Origin: Bacteroidota bacterium
Lineage (GTDB): Bacteria > Bacteroidota > Bacteroidia > AKYH767-A > 2013-40CM-41-45
NCBI GenBank assembly: GCA_016708785.1
Contig: JADJFC010000003.1
Span: 531,128-595,127 of the forward strand
Length of the DNA: 64,000 bases
Direction of reading: 5' to 3'
Shown: positions 46,600-58,429 of the stretch, piece by piece
Layout of the letters: the number at the start of each line of letters is the position of its first letter
Numbering within the stretch: position 1 is the stretch's first letter
The notes under the pieces: model-generated
Seen by the model: the letters and a program-made list of their open reading frames with translations, nothing else
What the model was told of the DNA's origin: nothing
Database searches by the model: none
Program-made: the position numbers and the translations under genes

Positions 46600-47394
46600 A
46601 TGTGCGGAAGATATGTCGTCGTAAGTAAAGTAGAAGTCATCGAAAAACGTTTCAACGTTACGGTGCCTGAACTTCCATTGAATGTACTTCCGTCGTTTAA
46701 TATCGGACCGGGATCGCTTGCGCCTGTGATAACAAACGATCAACCTACAAAAGTTCAGTTTTTTCAATTTGGTCTAACACCATTTTGGGCAAAGAAAAAA
46801 ATGTATCTCTTCAATGCACGGGCAGAAGGTGATGGCAATAAAGAGAACGATCCGAATTACACAGGCGGAAAAGGAATAATTTCAAAGCCATCTTTCAAGA
46901 GAGCAATTCGTTCGCAGCGCTGTCTGGTGATCGCTGATGCTTTTATCGAAGGAAGCACCAACGAAGGACTCGACAAACCATATGTCGTTTACTTAAGAAA
47001 TCAAAAGCGTCCATTTGCATTTGCCGGCATTTGGGAAAAGTGGGCCGATCCTGAATCCGGAGAAATCACCAATTCATTTGCAATCATTACCACCGTTTCA
47101 AATTCATTGTTGCAAATGATTCCTCATCATCGTTCGCCTGTCATTCTCTCCCAAAGTCACGAACGCCGCTGGCTCAAAGCCGAACACCTCAACGAGATCA
47201 CCGGCATGCTCGAACCTTTTCCTTCCGATGAAATGAATGCTTATCCCATCGACAAGCGCATCAAAAATCCACGCATGAACGATAGACAACTCATGGACCC
47301 AATTGGCGAGCGATTACTTCCTGAGACGGAAGAGGTGGTGAAGACTTCGTTGCAGTTGCAGGGGATGTCGTTTGGGCGGGGTGACTCTAAATAA
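46600..47394 (+). CDS. SRAP-family abasic-site processing protein
   Basis: 264 aa. Starts MCGRYVV: Cys2, exposed after Met removal, forms the thiazolidine crosslink with an abasic site in single-stranded DNA. Other active-site residues are present: Asn in LFNARAEG (about 72), Glu in ADAFIEGS (about 117) and His in MIPHHRSPVIL (about 176). The protein ends in a basic segment (GMSFGRGDSK). YedK/HMCES-like proteins protect abasic sites in single-stranded DNA. Standalone gene after the pentanucleotide tract. Confidence 0.92.
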   Translation: MCGRYVVVSKVEVIEKRFNVTVPELPLNVLPSFNIGPGSLAPVITNDQPTKVQFFQFGLTPFWAKKKMYLFNARAEGDGNKENDPNYTGGKGIISKPSFKRAIRSQRCLVIADAFIEGSTNEGLDKPYVVYLRNQKRPFAFAGIWEKWADPESGEITNSFAIITTVSNSLLQMIPHHRSPVILSQSHERRWLKAEHLNEITGMLEPFPSDEMNAYPIDKRIKNPRMNDRQLMDPIGERLLPETEEVVKTSLQLQGMSFGRGDSK

Positions 47395-47496
47395 ATTTTA
47401 AACCTCATTTTCACAAAGTACTTCACACCACACACTTCACAGTACAAACTCAAACTTCACACAACGCTACAATCTTAAAATTACATTTCGTCAATC

Positions 47497-47754
47497 TCAA
47501 CTGTATTTAAAACCAACCTTTCTACCCACATGACTTTTAATTATGGCAAATTCGCCATAATTAAAAGAAGGATTGTTAATAGTCTCCCAAATTCCAAGGA
47601 ATTCCACTGTATTTCGATTTCTTAGCCTGTCGGAAATAAAAAAATCGCCATCTTTGGCTTTCAAAATATTTATTAGAGAGATATAATAATTATCGTTTTG
47701 ATAGATGATCGTGATCTCAGTATCCTTAACAATAATTTTTCTGTTCTTTTTCAA
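47497..47754 (-). CDS. KilA-N domain fragment
   Basis: 85 aa. IIVKDTEITIIYQNDNYYIS, DRLRNRNTVEFLGIWETINN and SFNYGEFAIIK match the KilA-N DNA-binding domain found in phages and in bacterial proteins of about 270 aa; here only about 80 residues remain. No ATG is at the start; the first plausible codon is TTG at 47754. The truncation and start suggest a remnant or a frame-broken gene. Transcription or phage-related regulation is the only hint to function. Confidence 0.6.
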   Translation of the reverse strand: MKKNRKIIVKDTEITIIYQNDNYYISLINILKAKDGDFFISDRLRNRNTVEFLGIWETINNPSFNYGEFAIIKSHVGRKVGFKYS

Positions 47755-48008
47755 TTTGTTTTACACAAAGCTAAAGGCCAGATGGAATTTGGACAACTAA
47801 TATTTGCTGGTTATTTTATTACAAAAGAAGATGAAACAGAATCTCGTATGTTTAAAATTTTTCAATCAACTCTCGAAATATGTTTTACAGATTTCAAACT
47901 GTTAACTTTATTGAAAATTTAAATTAATTAAATCTCCGTAAAGCATTTCGCCAATCGGGTATATGAAAGTTGAGATTTATTTAGCTCTATATAAGTACTC
48001 CTTTGTTA

Positions 48009-48911
48009 TTATTTCACACATGCATTATACATTTTCACCGCTTCTTGCATGTTTTGTCGTTTAACAATTCGTTTTTTGTGAACGATTGTATATGTTAAAT
48101 ATGCTCCTCCTGAGATGCAAGTATAAAGATGCACGTAGTTGATCTTACTATTTTCACCGGCAATTTCGTTATTGATTTCGTAGGGAGCAATTATTGATGC
48201 GAAAAGAGATGCGAAAAAACTAATCGCCAGAAGATTTCTTATTGTTTTTGATCCAGGATTCCCAACTACCTTTTTTAAATAGTTTGCTGCTTCGGGACAT
48301 ACGGTCAGATATTGGTTGGCGAGTTCTTTTGGGGTTATAGGAATGAGCTGTTGTCCATTATAATCGAAAGAGACAAAATATAGATAATTCTGAGAATGAT
48401 ATTTTCTTCTATCGTAATCTAACACCAGTAAGTTATTCGAATAATCGGAATTGTTAGCGTCTTGCGAAATTGTCCTCACTTCACCATAAGAATTTAAATC
48501 GTCGATGCAGAAAAGGTTCATTTTCCCGGACTCAATTTGTTCAGCAAATCCAAAATAACGATTGCCTAAATTAACAGATCGATAGTATCGGTTGTTTCGG
48601 GTAAATGCATAAATGCGACTGGCAGGCAGAATTTTTTTGTCGTTATAAATACGCAAGAATTGGTCAGAATAATTTCGCTGAATAAAGGTATAATGACTCA
48701 CTGTATCTAACCTGTTAAGATAAATAAGAGAACTCTTATAATAGAAATAAAGTGGCGTTTTATTCAAAAATCCAAGTGAATCGTCATTGAATTCCTGAAG
48801 TGAATCATCCTTAACAAGCACATCTTCCGCAATTGTTGTTTCAATAACTTGAGCCGAAAGTTTCACTTGAAGAAAGATCAAAATTATAAATCGAATGAGA
48901 AATCGTTGCAT
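48009..48911 (-). CDS. Exported protein of unknown function
   Basis: About 300 aa. Signal peptide MQRFLIRFIILIFLQVKLSAQ (start at 48911; three extra codons upstream are open). The mature part is rich in Tyr and Asn (LYFYYKSSLIYLNRLDTVSHY, FTRNNRYYRSVNLGNRYFGF). Two hydrophobic helices near the C-terminus (IRNLLAISFFASLFASIIAPY, VHLYTCISGGAYLTYTIVH) suggest membrane anchoring. No family recognised. Confidence 0.7.
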   Translation of the reverse strand: MQRFLIRFIILIFLQVKLSAQVIETTIAEDVLVKDDSLQEFNDDSLGFLNKTPLYFYYKSSLIYLNRLDTVSHYTFIQRNYSDQFLRIYNDKKILPASRIYAFTRNNRYYRSVNLGNRYFGFAEQIESGKMNLFCIDDLNSYGEVRTISQDANNSDYSNNLLVLDYDRRKYHSQNYLYFVSFDYNGQQLIPITPKELANQYLTVCPEAANYLKKVVGNPGSKTIRNLLAISFFASLFASIIAPYEINNEIAGENSKINYVHLYTCISGGAYLTYTIVHKKRIVKRQNMQEAVKMYNACVK

Positions 48912-49045
48912 TTGAGTCATTGTGTCTTACTTAAAAGTTTGCCTATTTTACTTGTGCACATATTAGAATTGGCCATTTTAGTTACAGATTGGCTTATCTA
49001 TAGAATATGTGCAAAGTACATAACAAAAATTAATAAAGAAATAAA

Positions 49046-49078
49046 AAACCCAACACTCTGTCGGCAAGAGCATTGGGT
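49046..49078. terminator. Hairpin between convergent-looking units
   Basis: CCCAA-CA-CTCT pairs with AGAG-CA-TTGGG around a 7-nt loop, with A-rich flank before. It lies 28 bases beyond the stop of the giant T9SS gene on its transcribed side. Confidence 0.6.
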
Positions 49079-49105
49079 ATGATGAATTATCAATTTGTAC
49101 TTAAG

Positions 49106-52100
49106 TCAATTTTTTCCTGTGGCTTTTACCAGCTGATAAACTCTCCGTTGATCCTTACTACTAAACTCAATAAAGTAAGTCCCCGCAGCCAGATCATCCC
49201 CCGTTTCATAATTCCCTTGAATATCTTTTCTCGATTCAATTAATCGGCCGCTGATGTCGTAGATGTTGTAGTCAAGTGTTCGTTCACAAAGAATGTGGAA
49301 GTTACCATTGAACGGATTTGGATAAAAATAAACTCCGAAAGCCGGTTCGTGTGAAGTTTCTATTCCACTGCAATTGTCAAATGTGATCTGTAGCGTGTCT
49401 CTTCCTAAACAACCTGCACTGTTCGTTACGCTTACGGTGATGGTCTTCGTTCCGAATCCTACGCCTGAACTATCAACTGAAATGCTGCTTGCTGTCGAGC
49501 CGGTCGACCATTGAACAGTCGTAAATCCTGAGCCTGCATTCAATACTACTGTTGCTTGTCCGCATACTAATGTATCAACTCCAAGATTGACAGTCGGTGC
49601 CGGATTCACAATGATATTTGATGTGGCTGTATTTGTACAGCTGTTTGCATTTGTATAAGTATATGAGATCGTATGTAAGCCTAAGCCGCTCGCAGGATTA
49701 AATTCTCCACCGCTAACTCCCGTTCCGCCATATACACCACCACTTGGTTGTCCACCCGATAATGTCACTGGCGAACCATTGATACATACAGTTCCAAAAT
49801 TGCTTAATGTAACTACCGGCAATGAATTCACTACGATATTTGTTTGAGAAGAATTACTGCAACCATTCGCAGCTGTGACAGAGTAGGTGAGTGGTGTTGT
49901 TCCGGCATTTGTCGGTGTAAATGTATTTCCAATTACACCTGTGCCTGAATAGGTTCCACCTGCCGGACTACCATTTGTTAATGTAATAGCCGGGCTATTT
50001 ATACATAGAGGAGTAATACTACTCAATGTTACACTCGGGGCTGCATCCACTTCAATTGGAGAATTGGCAGTTGCAGTACATCCTTGTGCATTCGTATAGC
50101 TATACGTAATGCTCGTTGTACCTGCACCGGCAACAGACGGAGTGAAAGTTGTTCCACTCACACCGTTACCTGAGAAGGTTCCTCCTGTTGGACTACCGTC
50201 GGCAAGTGTAATTGCCGCTGCATTCGAACAGAGATTGGTGAAACTTCCTAAGGTAACGGTTGGTGCTGCATTCACAACCTGACTAGCAGTTGCTGTTGAA
50301 GCACACCCCTGTGCATTCGTATATGTGTATGTGATCGTTGTTGTACCTACTCCCGCAACAGAAGGGACGAAGTTGTTTGAACTCACGCCTGTACCTGAAT
50401 ATGTTCCACCGCTTGGTGTTCCTGTTGTTAATGCAAATGAACTTGTATTATCACAAACGGCGTCAGGAGTTGACATACTTGCCGTGGTAACTGCATTTAC
50501 AACCATTGTTGATTGCGCTGTACTGGAACAGCCGTTTGCATTTGTATATGAATACGTGATCGCAAATGTTCCTACTCCGGATGTAGCCGGATCGAATGAA
50601 TTTCCTGTTACACCTGTTCCGCTATACGTTCCTCCTGATGGCGAACCACCGGACAACGTTACTGCACTTGCAGTCTGACAAACAGGTGAGAGTGCTGAAA
50701 GCGTCACAGTTGGGATTGCACTTACTGTAACATTTGTTGATGCTGATGATTGACATCCGCTGGCACTTGAATAGGTGTAGGTAATACTTGTTTTCCTGTT
50801 TCGGGAATTGACGGATTGAAAATTCCGCCACTCACTCCGGTTCCGCTATATGTTCCTCCTGCCGGACTTCCTCCTGTGAGTGTAACCGGTGATGCATTCA
50901 CACAAACAGGACTTATGCTTGCTAATGTTACAACAGGAATGGAATTCACAGTGATGTTCGAACTTGCGGAGTTTAGACATCCATTTCCGTCGATGTAGGA
51001 ATATGTAATTAAATGTGTTCCGACTCCTGCACTTTGCGGATTGAATACTCCACTGCTTACTTGAGACCCTGAATAATTTCCTCCAGCCGGTGAACCACCA
51101 CTCAATGTGATTGGTGATGAAGTGATACAAGCCGGAGCGAATGTTGCAAGTGAAACTGTTGGTGTCGGATTAACAACAATTGAAGTATTAATCGATGCAG
51201 AGCAACCACCACTAGTGTAAGTATACGTAATTGTATGGGTTCCCGGTCCGGTTACTGATGGATTGAATTTTCCATTGATAACACCGGTACCTGAGTAAAC
51301 ACCACCAGCAGGCGAGCCGCCTGTAAGTGTAAACAATGAAGCTCCCTGACAAATAGGATTCAATGCCGCATGTGTAACCGCAGGACCTGCAATAACTGAG
51401 ATCGGTGCAGTAGCACTGGCAGTACAATTATTTACATTGGTATAAGAGTATGTGAGAGTTGTTGTTCCTATTCCTGCAGTTGCCGGATTGAAAGCTCCTG
51501 CACTTACACCAGTTCCGGAATAGGTTCCACCCGAAGGCGAACCTGTTGTCAATGTTACCGGTGCTGAATTATCACACACAGTTGCAGGTGATGAAAAAGT
51601 AACGGTTGGTAATTGATTAACAGTAATCGTTAATGTTTGTGATGCTGTACAGCCGCTGCCATTCGAAGCTGTGACAGTGTATATCGTTGTACTTGTCGGA
51701 GCAGCTGAAACTACTGAATCGGTCAATGATGAAAGTCCATTTGCCGGTGACCATGAATAGGAAGTTGCATTGGGACTAGAATGCAATAGAGTAGAAGCTC
51801 CGTTACAAATAGTATTTTGGAAAACACTTGCAGTAATTGAAAATCCGGATGAAATAAAATTCGTTGTCCCGAATGACGGTAGTAAATAATTTGATCCAAA
51901 GCCAACTCCATTATATTCAAATACTCCGAAATAATAATTTGTACCTGTAGTTACACCGGAAATAGTAACACTTGTTCCTGTTCCATCATATACAACAAAA
52001 TTTCCTGAACCGAGATCTGTTCCTGCTCCGAATGTATTTGAAGCTGTATAGTAATTTCCATCTACAGGTAGAACATTTACGGTCGATCCTGCTTTAGCAA

Positions 52101-53586
52101 TCACGATTCGACGTGTACCGTTGCCGGCAGTAAAATTCAATTGTATGTTGTTGCAATTTGCAAGTGATGCTGTCACTGCAGACGCATTAGTTGTTGGTTG
52201 TGATGAAAGTGGCGGTGCCATTTTTGCAACAAAGAAATCTGCAAGTGGATAACCTTGTAACACAGTTGTACCAAAACTAGCTGTATCGTTGAAGAATCCT
52301 GTTGTATAAATATTTCCTAATGTGTCATAGGTAATTGCTTGCCCGGCATCTCTTTGATTTCCTCCGCCTGGTCTTGCCCATAGTTCTGTTCCATTTGCAT
52401 CATAAGCTGCAATTACAACATCTCTGTTTCCTGCTGATCCAACATAGATCGATCCGAAATTTCCGTGATCATCTACCTGACCTGTTACATATAACTGATT
52501 TTTTACGGTATCAAAAGCACAAGCAAAAGCTAAGTCTTCATATGGTCCACCTGCTTGCTTTGACCAAATGACGTTTCCATTTGATCCGTTATATTTTGCG
52601 ACAAAAATATCTGACGAACCGAAAGCAGTAAATGAATTGCTGCCGATTGTTGTATTGTCCTTAAAATATCCTGCAATATATGCATCGCCATTTAAATCAA
52701 CACTGATTGCATTTCCTCGAGTAGTATCGCAACATGTTCCTGCACCCTTTGCCCATTGGAAATTTCCATTGTTGTCATACTTTGTGACGAACAAACTATT
52801 TTTCCCTTGTGAATTTAAAGTTGTACCACTGAAGTTGGCTGATTGAGTAAATGTACCCGTGATGAAAACATTTCCTTGTCTGTCAAGTGCAACACCACGT
52901 CCTCGGTCTTCTCTCGATCCTCCGCCTTTTCTTACCCATTGTGGATCCCCTGCGGAATCAATCTTTGCAATGAAAACATCATTGTTTCCACTACTTGTGA
53001 CATTGATACTTCCAAATCTTGCTGTGCCGGAAAAATAACCTGTCAGGTAAATGTTCCCATCTCTATCAACAACAAGTGCTCTGGCTTTATCATCACTCGT
53101 GTATCCAAATTTTTTCGCCCAAATTAGTTGCCCGGAATTTGAATGCTTCGTTAGATATATATCGTTGCTTCCCCATACAGTCATTGAATCACCAGGACCC
53201 CAGCCTGCTGTTCCTTCAAACTCACCTGTTGAGTATATATTTCCAACTCGGTCAACACCGATTCCCCAGCCAACATCACCACCAACTCCTCCGGCACGCT
53301 TGACCCATTTCAATGTTCCATCTGTTGCGTATTTGCCTAGCAGAATATCATGCTTACCGGCTGTAGTGTATGCAACACCTCCGCCAAAATCACATCGAAA
53401 TTCTAATTGACCGGTTACGTAAACATTTCCTGAATCATCGGATGTTATGGCATTGCCATAATCATAGCCTTGTGATACACCTGATTTAGCCCATTTAAAA
53501 CTTTGTGCCTGTGCGATATTTGAAAAGATCGCAAGCAGAAACAGGAGGGCAACCCCCTTCGCGAAAAGTAATGTGTTGGTTTTCAT
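49106..53586 (-). CDS. Giant T9SS-secreted propeller and Ig-repeat protein, one frame break
   Basis: About 1490 aa. Signal peptide MKTNTLLFAKGVALLFLLAIFSNIAQAQ. The first 430 residues are SBBP-type propeller repeats (GVDRVGNIYSTGEF, DRDGNIYLTGYFSGTARFG, DLNGDAYIAGYF). A fibronectin-like module follows, then nine tandem Ig-like repeats of about 85 residues with the pattern (V/I)CxxASPVTLxGGSPxGGTYSGTGVxxGxFNP. It ends in a T9SS type A sorting domain (VYFYPNPFNGNFHIL, YDISGRLIESRKD, AAGTYFIEF). One base lost from an A-run near 50793 splits it inside a repeat. Likely a long cell-surface stalk or adhesin. Near-identical DNA repeats make this region hard to assemble. Confidence 0.86.
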
Positions 53587-53701
53587 TTGTGCGTTTTATT
53601 CAACAACAAACAAAGCCTAAAATCAAGGTCTACGTGGGGAAATTTGATAATCTATCTTACAGATTCAAAATATTAATATTCGAACAAACGCAAATAAAAA
53701 A

Positions 53702-53729
53702 GCCAATTTGAAGTGAAATTCAAATTGGC
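53702..53729. terminator. 11-bp perfect hairpin
   Basis: GCCAATTTGAA / TTCAAATTGGC with a 6-nt loop, A-rich before and T-run after (53738-53744). It lies 59 bases beyond the stop of the fused E1 gene on its transcribed side, so it probably terminates that minus-strand gene. Confidence 0.7.
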
Positions 53730-53787
53730 CCTTACAGTTTTTTTACAAGAAATTGTGAACCTGTAAGAATATGTAAGATTGTAACTC

Positions 53788-55865
53788 TTAATACGCTAAT
53801 ATTTCTTCAATCTTCTTTTCTACCTTTTCTGTGTTGGGTATCATTCTAAACTCTAAAACGGAGTTAAGTGGGATGGCAGGTAGATTTTCTGAACCGATAA
53901 TTCTTACGGTGAATCCAATGATTCAAAACATTTGTCACTGATCATACCTGCAATTGATTGAGCAAATGAATTGGAAACAGGTTCTTCTGTAACTACTAAA
54001 CAACGACTGTGTTTTTTAACAGATGCCAAAATTGCTTCTTCATCAATAGGATTCAAAGTACGTAGATCAATGATCTCAACACGTCCCGGAAATTTCTTCG
54101 AGGCATTCTTTGCCCAATAAACTCCCATGCCATAGGTAATGATCGATAGCGTTGTTTCTTTTCCAGCTTCTGCAGATTGAACCATTCTTGCTTTGCCAAA
54201 CGGAACAATATAATCTTCATCGGGTTCTATTGTTTTTGCCTCTTCAGTGCCTTTGATCTTTGACCAGTATAATCCTTTGTGTTCTAGTATCACACACGGA
54301 TTCGGGTCGTAATATGCTGACTTGATCAGTCCTTTAAGGTCCGCTCCTGTCGATGGATAAGCAATCTTAATTCCCCTAATATTTGTAAGCACGCTTTCTA
54401 CACTCGATGAATGATACGGTCCGCCACTACCATAAGCCCCTATAGGAACACGTATGATACATCCTACCGGCCATTTGCCATTACTTAAATAGTACGACCG
54501 ACTGACTTCTGTAAAGAGCTGATTCAGTCCCGGCCAAATGTAATCGGCAAATTGAACTTCAACAATAGGTTTCAATCCCGCTACACTCATACCAACTGTA
54601 CTTCCAATTATAAATGCTTCTTGTATCGGTGTATTAAACACTCTGTCGTCCCCAAATTTCTGTGCAAGTGTTGCTGCTTCACGAAACACTCCACCTAATC
54701 TTGCACCTACATCTTGTCCATATAATAAACACTCTTTATGCTTCGTCATTAATTCCTTAACAGCAAATAAAGCACAGTCCACCATCAGTGTTTTTTCTTT
54801 CCCTTTCGGTTCACGCTCACCTTTTTCCTCGGTGACAGGAGTAGGAGCGTAGTCGTAATTAAAAAGATCTTCCGGTCTTGGATCTTCGGCTTTCATAGCC
54901 TTTTCAAAATCGTCAGCAACTTTAATCACTGCCTTAGCTTCAGTGTCCTTTAATTCCTTTTCGGTAAATCCTGCCTTCAATAATTCACCTCTAAAGCGTG
55001 GAAGCGGATCACGTTTTTTATCTTCTTCCAGATCGTGTCTGTACCATTCTCTTCTTACTCCGCTTGTATGATGTCCTAATAATGGAACCTTTGCATGAAC
55101 TAAAAAAGGTCGTCTTTCTTTTCTGATGATATTCAGTACTTCGTTTATCGTCTCATATGACTTCACAAAATCGGTTCCGTCAATTGAACGAACTTCTAGT
55201 CCCGGAAATCCTTTTGCATATTCAGGAGCGTCCATTGCTCTGATCTCTTTTGAGTGAGCTGAAATATCCCATTCATTATCCTGAACTAAATAAAGTATTG
55301 GCATTTTTTTCAATACTGCCATCTGAAATGCTTCTGCAACTTCTCCTTCTGTGATCGACCCATCACCAAGAGAACAAACAACAACCGATTTATCTTTTTG
55401 TGAGGGATCGGTGAGTCCCATCTTTTCTTTGTACTGGACACCCATTGCTAAACCCGTAGTAGGTATAGCCTGCATTCCTGTTGCTGATGACTGATGTGGG
55501 ATCTTTGGCATGTCAGCGCGATTCAAACTCGGGTGACAATAATATGTTCTTCCGCCGGAAAAAGGATCGTCACGCTTTGCTAAAAGCTGCAACATCAATT
55601 CATATGGCTGTAGTCCAATACCAAGCAAAGTGCTGTCGTCACGATAATAAGCTGATAAATAATCGCATGCTTTCAATTGCATCCCCAATGCCAACTGAAT
55701 GGCTTCATGTCCGCGCGAAGTAGCATGAACATACTTTTGTGTGATCTGCGATTTTTCCTCATACAAATCAGACATGGCACGCGCAGTACACATCAACTCA
55801 TATGCTTTCGCCAGTATTTTTTTATCTACCACTTGTCGATTTGTTTTTGCCGGTTCGGATATCAT
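53788..55865 (-). CDS. Fused alpha-beta E1 of a 2-oxoacid dehydrogenase, one frame break
   Basis: About 690 aa. The alpha part has the TPP motif SLGDGSITEGEVAEAF to VQDNEWDIS; the beta part begins near KEKTLMVDCALFAVKEL and has YGQDVGARLGGVFREA, FNTPIQEAFIIGSTVG and IVEVQFADYIWPGLNQ. Alpha and beta subunits are in one chain, as in several Bacteroidota. The substrate is probably branched-chain 2-oxoacids or pyruvate; the sequence does not settle which. The C-terminal 38 residues (RIIGSENLPAIPLNSVLEFRM) are out of frame because of one missing base near 53909. No E2/E3 gene adjacent. A terminator-like hairpin follows. Confidence 0.88.
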
Positions 55866-55954
55866 TCGATGGTTGTTGTCGTTGTTCGTTATTCGTTTTT
55901 CGTCTTTCGTTTTCCGCTACTCACTACTTACTACTTGCTACTCACTATTAGTTA
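55866..55954. repeat. CGTTATTCG / ACTACTTACTACTTGC repeats
   Basis: Spacer of 89 bases before the prfA stop side, made of GTTCGTTATTCGTTTTTCGTCTTTCG and the ACTCACTACTTACTACTTGC element also seen at 46500-46595. No gene. Confidence 0.5.
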
Positions 55955-57027
55955 TTAAATCATTCCTTCTTTTAAACGTTCTGCATTTTCAGCTACTTGC
56001 AATGCATCAATCATCTCCCCAATATCGCCATCAATAAAAGACTGAAGATTATACATCGTTAAACCAATGCGATGATCTGTAATTCTACTCTGCGGATAAT
56101 TATATGTCCGAATTTTTGCCGAACGATCGCCACTGGAAACCATAGTCTTCCGCTGACGAGCTCTTTCTTCCATCACTTTATTGTATTCTAATTCATAGAT
56201 CCGGGAACGCAATACTGTCATTGCCTTCTCGAAATTTTTGATCTGCGATTTTTGATCCTGACACTGAGCAACAATTCCGGTTGGAATATGCGTCAAACGT
56301 ACAGCCGAATAGGTTGTATTCACTGATTGACCTCCCGGCCCTGATGAGCAGAACAAATCTTTTCTGACATCATTTGCTTTTACATCGATGTCAAATTCAT
56401 CTGCTTCAGGTAGTACAGCGACAGTCGCTGCTGATGTATGCACTCGGCCTTGTGTCTCTGTCTGAGGAACACGTTGAACACGATGCACACCACTTTCATA
56501 TTTCATAATGCCATATGCACTCGGTCCGCTCACATTAAAAATGATCTCTTTAAATCCACCCGATGTTCCATCTGTAAAATCGACAAGCTCTGTCTTCAAT
56601 CCTGTACGTTCGCAAAACTTTGTATACATGCGATATAACTCGCCTGCAAAAATGGATGCTTCGTCACCACCTGTACCTGCACGGATCTCCACGATTGCAT
56701 TCTTCTGATCTTCCGGATCTTTAGGGATCAATAATAGTTTGATCTCTTCTTCCATTTTTTCACACTGCGCAGTCAATTCGTCATATTCCATTTTAGCCAT
56801 GTCACGGAATTCGTCATCTTTTCCGTTGTCACTAATTCACGTGCATGTTCAAGGTTGCTTTTTACATCTTTGTACAAAGCATATTTCTCCACGATAACTT
56901 GTAATTCTTTGTATTCACGATTCAATTGAGCAAAGCGCTTCATGTCAGACATCGCTTCCGGTGAACTGATCTCCCGCTCTACGTCTTCAAATCTGTTTTT
57001 GATCGCTTCTAATTTATCTAATAACAT
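55955..57027 (-). CDS. prfA: Peptide chain release factor 1, one frame break
   Basis: About 357 aa. Starts MLLDKLEAIKNRFEDVEREIS; the frame breaks near 56820 (one missing G restores EKDDEFRDMAKMEYDEL). The rest has VEIRAGTGGDEASIFAGELYRMY, the PxT-like anticodon region (PQTETQGRVHTSAATVAVLPE) and the catalytic GGQ in CSSGPGGQSVNTTYSA. C-terminal NYPQSRITDHRIGLTMYNL is typical of RF1. Releases peptides at UAA/UAG. Essential, so the break is probably an error. Confidence 0.94.
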
Positions 57028-57068
57028 TTTTTTTTATTTCTCTCAGTCTTCCTCGCCTGAATTATTTT

Positions 57069-58265
57069 TCAATATTGAAATTCTCCGTAAGGAGAAGTTA
57101 TTGTTAAGCTTTTTTGTGCAGCAGATTCACATCTTCCGATTATCTGTGCATCGATATTGTAACTCTTTGATATTTCTATGATTGATCGTGCTGTTTGTGC
57201 AGAACAATATATTTCCATTCTGTGGCCCATGTTGAAGACCTGATACATTTCTTTCCAATCAGTTTTGCTTTCATTCTGGATCATTTTAAAAAGCGGTGGC
57301 AATTCAAATAAATTGTCTTTTACAATGCGAAGACTTTTATTGAAGTGGTTGATCTTTGTTTGTCCGCCACCACTGCAATGAATAATTCCGTGAATTTCAC
57401 TTTTGCATTCGGCAATCATTTTTTGAATAATAGGCGCATAGGTGCGTGTAGGAGAGAGGACTAATTTTCCGGCATCGATCTTTTCTTTGCACATCGTTCC
57501 ATGCACATCTCTATATTCGATATCAATTTTATCAGTCAACGATTTACTTCCTGAGTAAACAACTTTTTCATCTATTGAATTGTCATATGTCTCCGGAAAT
57601 TTTTTTGCAACTACTTTGTTGAATACATCGTGTCGTGCAGATGTCAATCCATTGCTTCCCATTCCGCCATTGTATTCACTTTCATAGCTTGCTTTTCCAA
57701 AGGATGCAAGTCCGACAATCACATCTCCGGCCTGAATATTTTTTGTCGTTATCACATCCGATCGTTTCATTCGGCAAACAACAGTCGAATCAACTATAAC
57801 TGTTCGTACCAAATCTCCAACATCAGCTGTTTCACCACCCGTAAGATGGATATCAATATTCTGATCACGTAAGTTTTGCAGAATTTCTTCTGTGCCTCTG
57901 ATCAATGCTGAAATTACTTCGCCCGGAATTAAGTTCTTATTTCTTCCGATAGTTGAGCTAAGGAGAATGTTATTTGTTGCTCCAACACAGATAAGGTCGT
58001 CAAGATTCATTACGATTGCATCTTGCGCTATACCTTTCCAGACAGCTAAATCGCCGGTCTCTTTCCAATAAGCATAAGCGAGGGAAGATTTTGTACCGGC
58101 ACCATCTGCATGCATGACCAGACAATGATCGTTGCTGTTTGATAAATGATCAGGAACAATTTTGCAGAAAGCTTCAGGAAACAATCCTTTGTCCAAACCG
58201 CTAATTGCAGCATGAACATCTTCCTTAGTGGCAGAAACGCCTCTTAATGCATAATTTCCCGACAT
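57069..58265 (-). CDS. purM: Phosphoribosylformylglycinamidine cyclo-ligase
   Basis: 398 aa, the longer PurM form of Bacteroidota. ATP and FGAM-binding motifs: HADGAGTKSSLAYAYWKE, GIAQDAIVMNLDDLICVGA, LTGGETADVGDLVRT, GLASFGKASYESEYNGGMGSNGLTSARHD, and the end FNMGHRMEIYC. It makes AIR in purine synthesis. It lies 41 bases upstream of prfA on the same strand. A -7-like TACTTTTG (58302-58295, minus strand) is upstream. Confidence 0.93.
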   Translation of the reverse strand: MSGNYALRGVSATKEDVHAAISGLDKGLFPEAFCKIVPDHLSNSNDHCLVMHADGAGTKSSLAYAYWKETGDLAVWKGIAQDAIVMNLDDLICVGATNNILLSSTIGRNKNLIPGEVISALIRGTEEILQNLRDQNIDIHLTGGETADVGDLVRTVIVDSTVVCRMKRSDVITTKNIQAGDVIVGLASFGKASYESEYNGGMGSNGLTSARHDVFNKVVAKKFPETYDNSIDEKVVYSGSKSLTDKIDIEYRDVHGTMCKEKIDAGKLVLSPTRTYAPIIQKMIAECKSEIHGIIHCSGGGQTKINHFNKSLRIVKDNLFELPPLFKMIQNESKTDWKEMYQVFNMGHRMEIYCSAQTARSIIEISKSYNIDAQIIGRCESAAQKSLTITSPYGEFQY

Positions 58266-58383
58266 ATTGGTTTATTGACTGGTTGAATTGGTTGCAAAAG
58301 TACGGAATACTTTGGCCATTCTCTACTATTTTCCGGCCTGATTAAGTGTTGTAATGGCCTTAAAATCAAGAAAAAAAAGGCAT

Positions 58384-58414
58384 AAAAAAAGCTGCCCTTT
58401 GGGAGCAGCTTTTT
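58384..58414. terminator. Hairpin terminator after the PorE-like gene
   Basis: AAAAGCTGC / GCAGCTTTT stem (9 bp, 9-nt loop), A- and T-runs on both sides, about 16 bases beyond the stop of the minus-strand OmpA-family gene. Confidence 0.8.
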
Positions 58415-58429
58415 ATTATTTGTTTCTGA

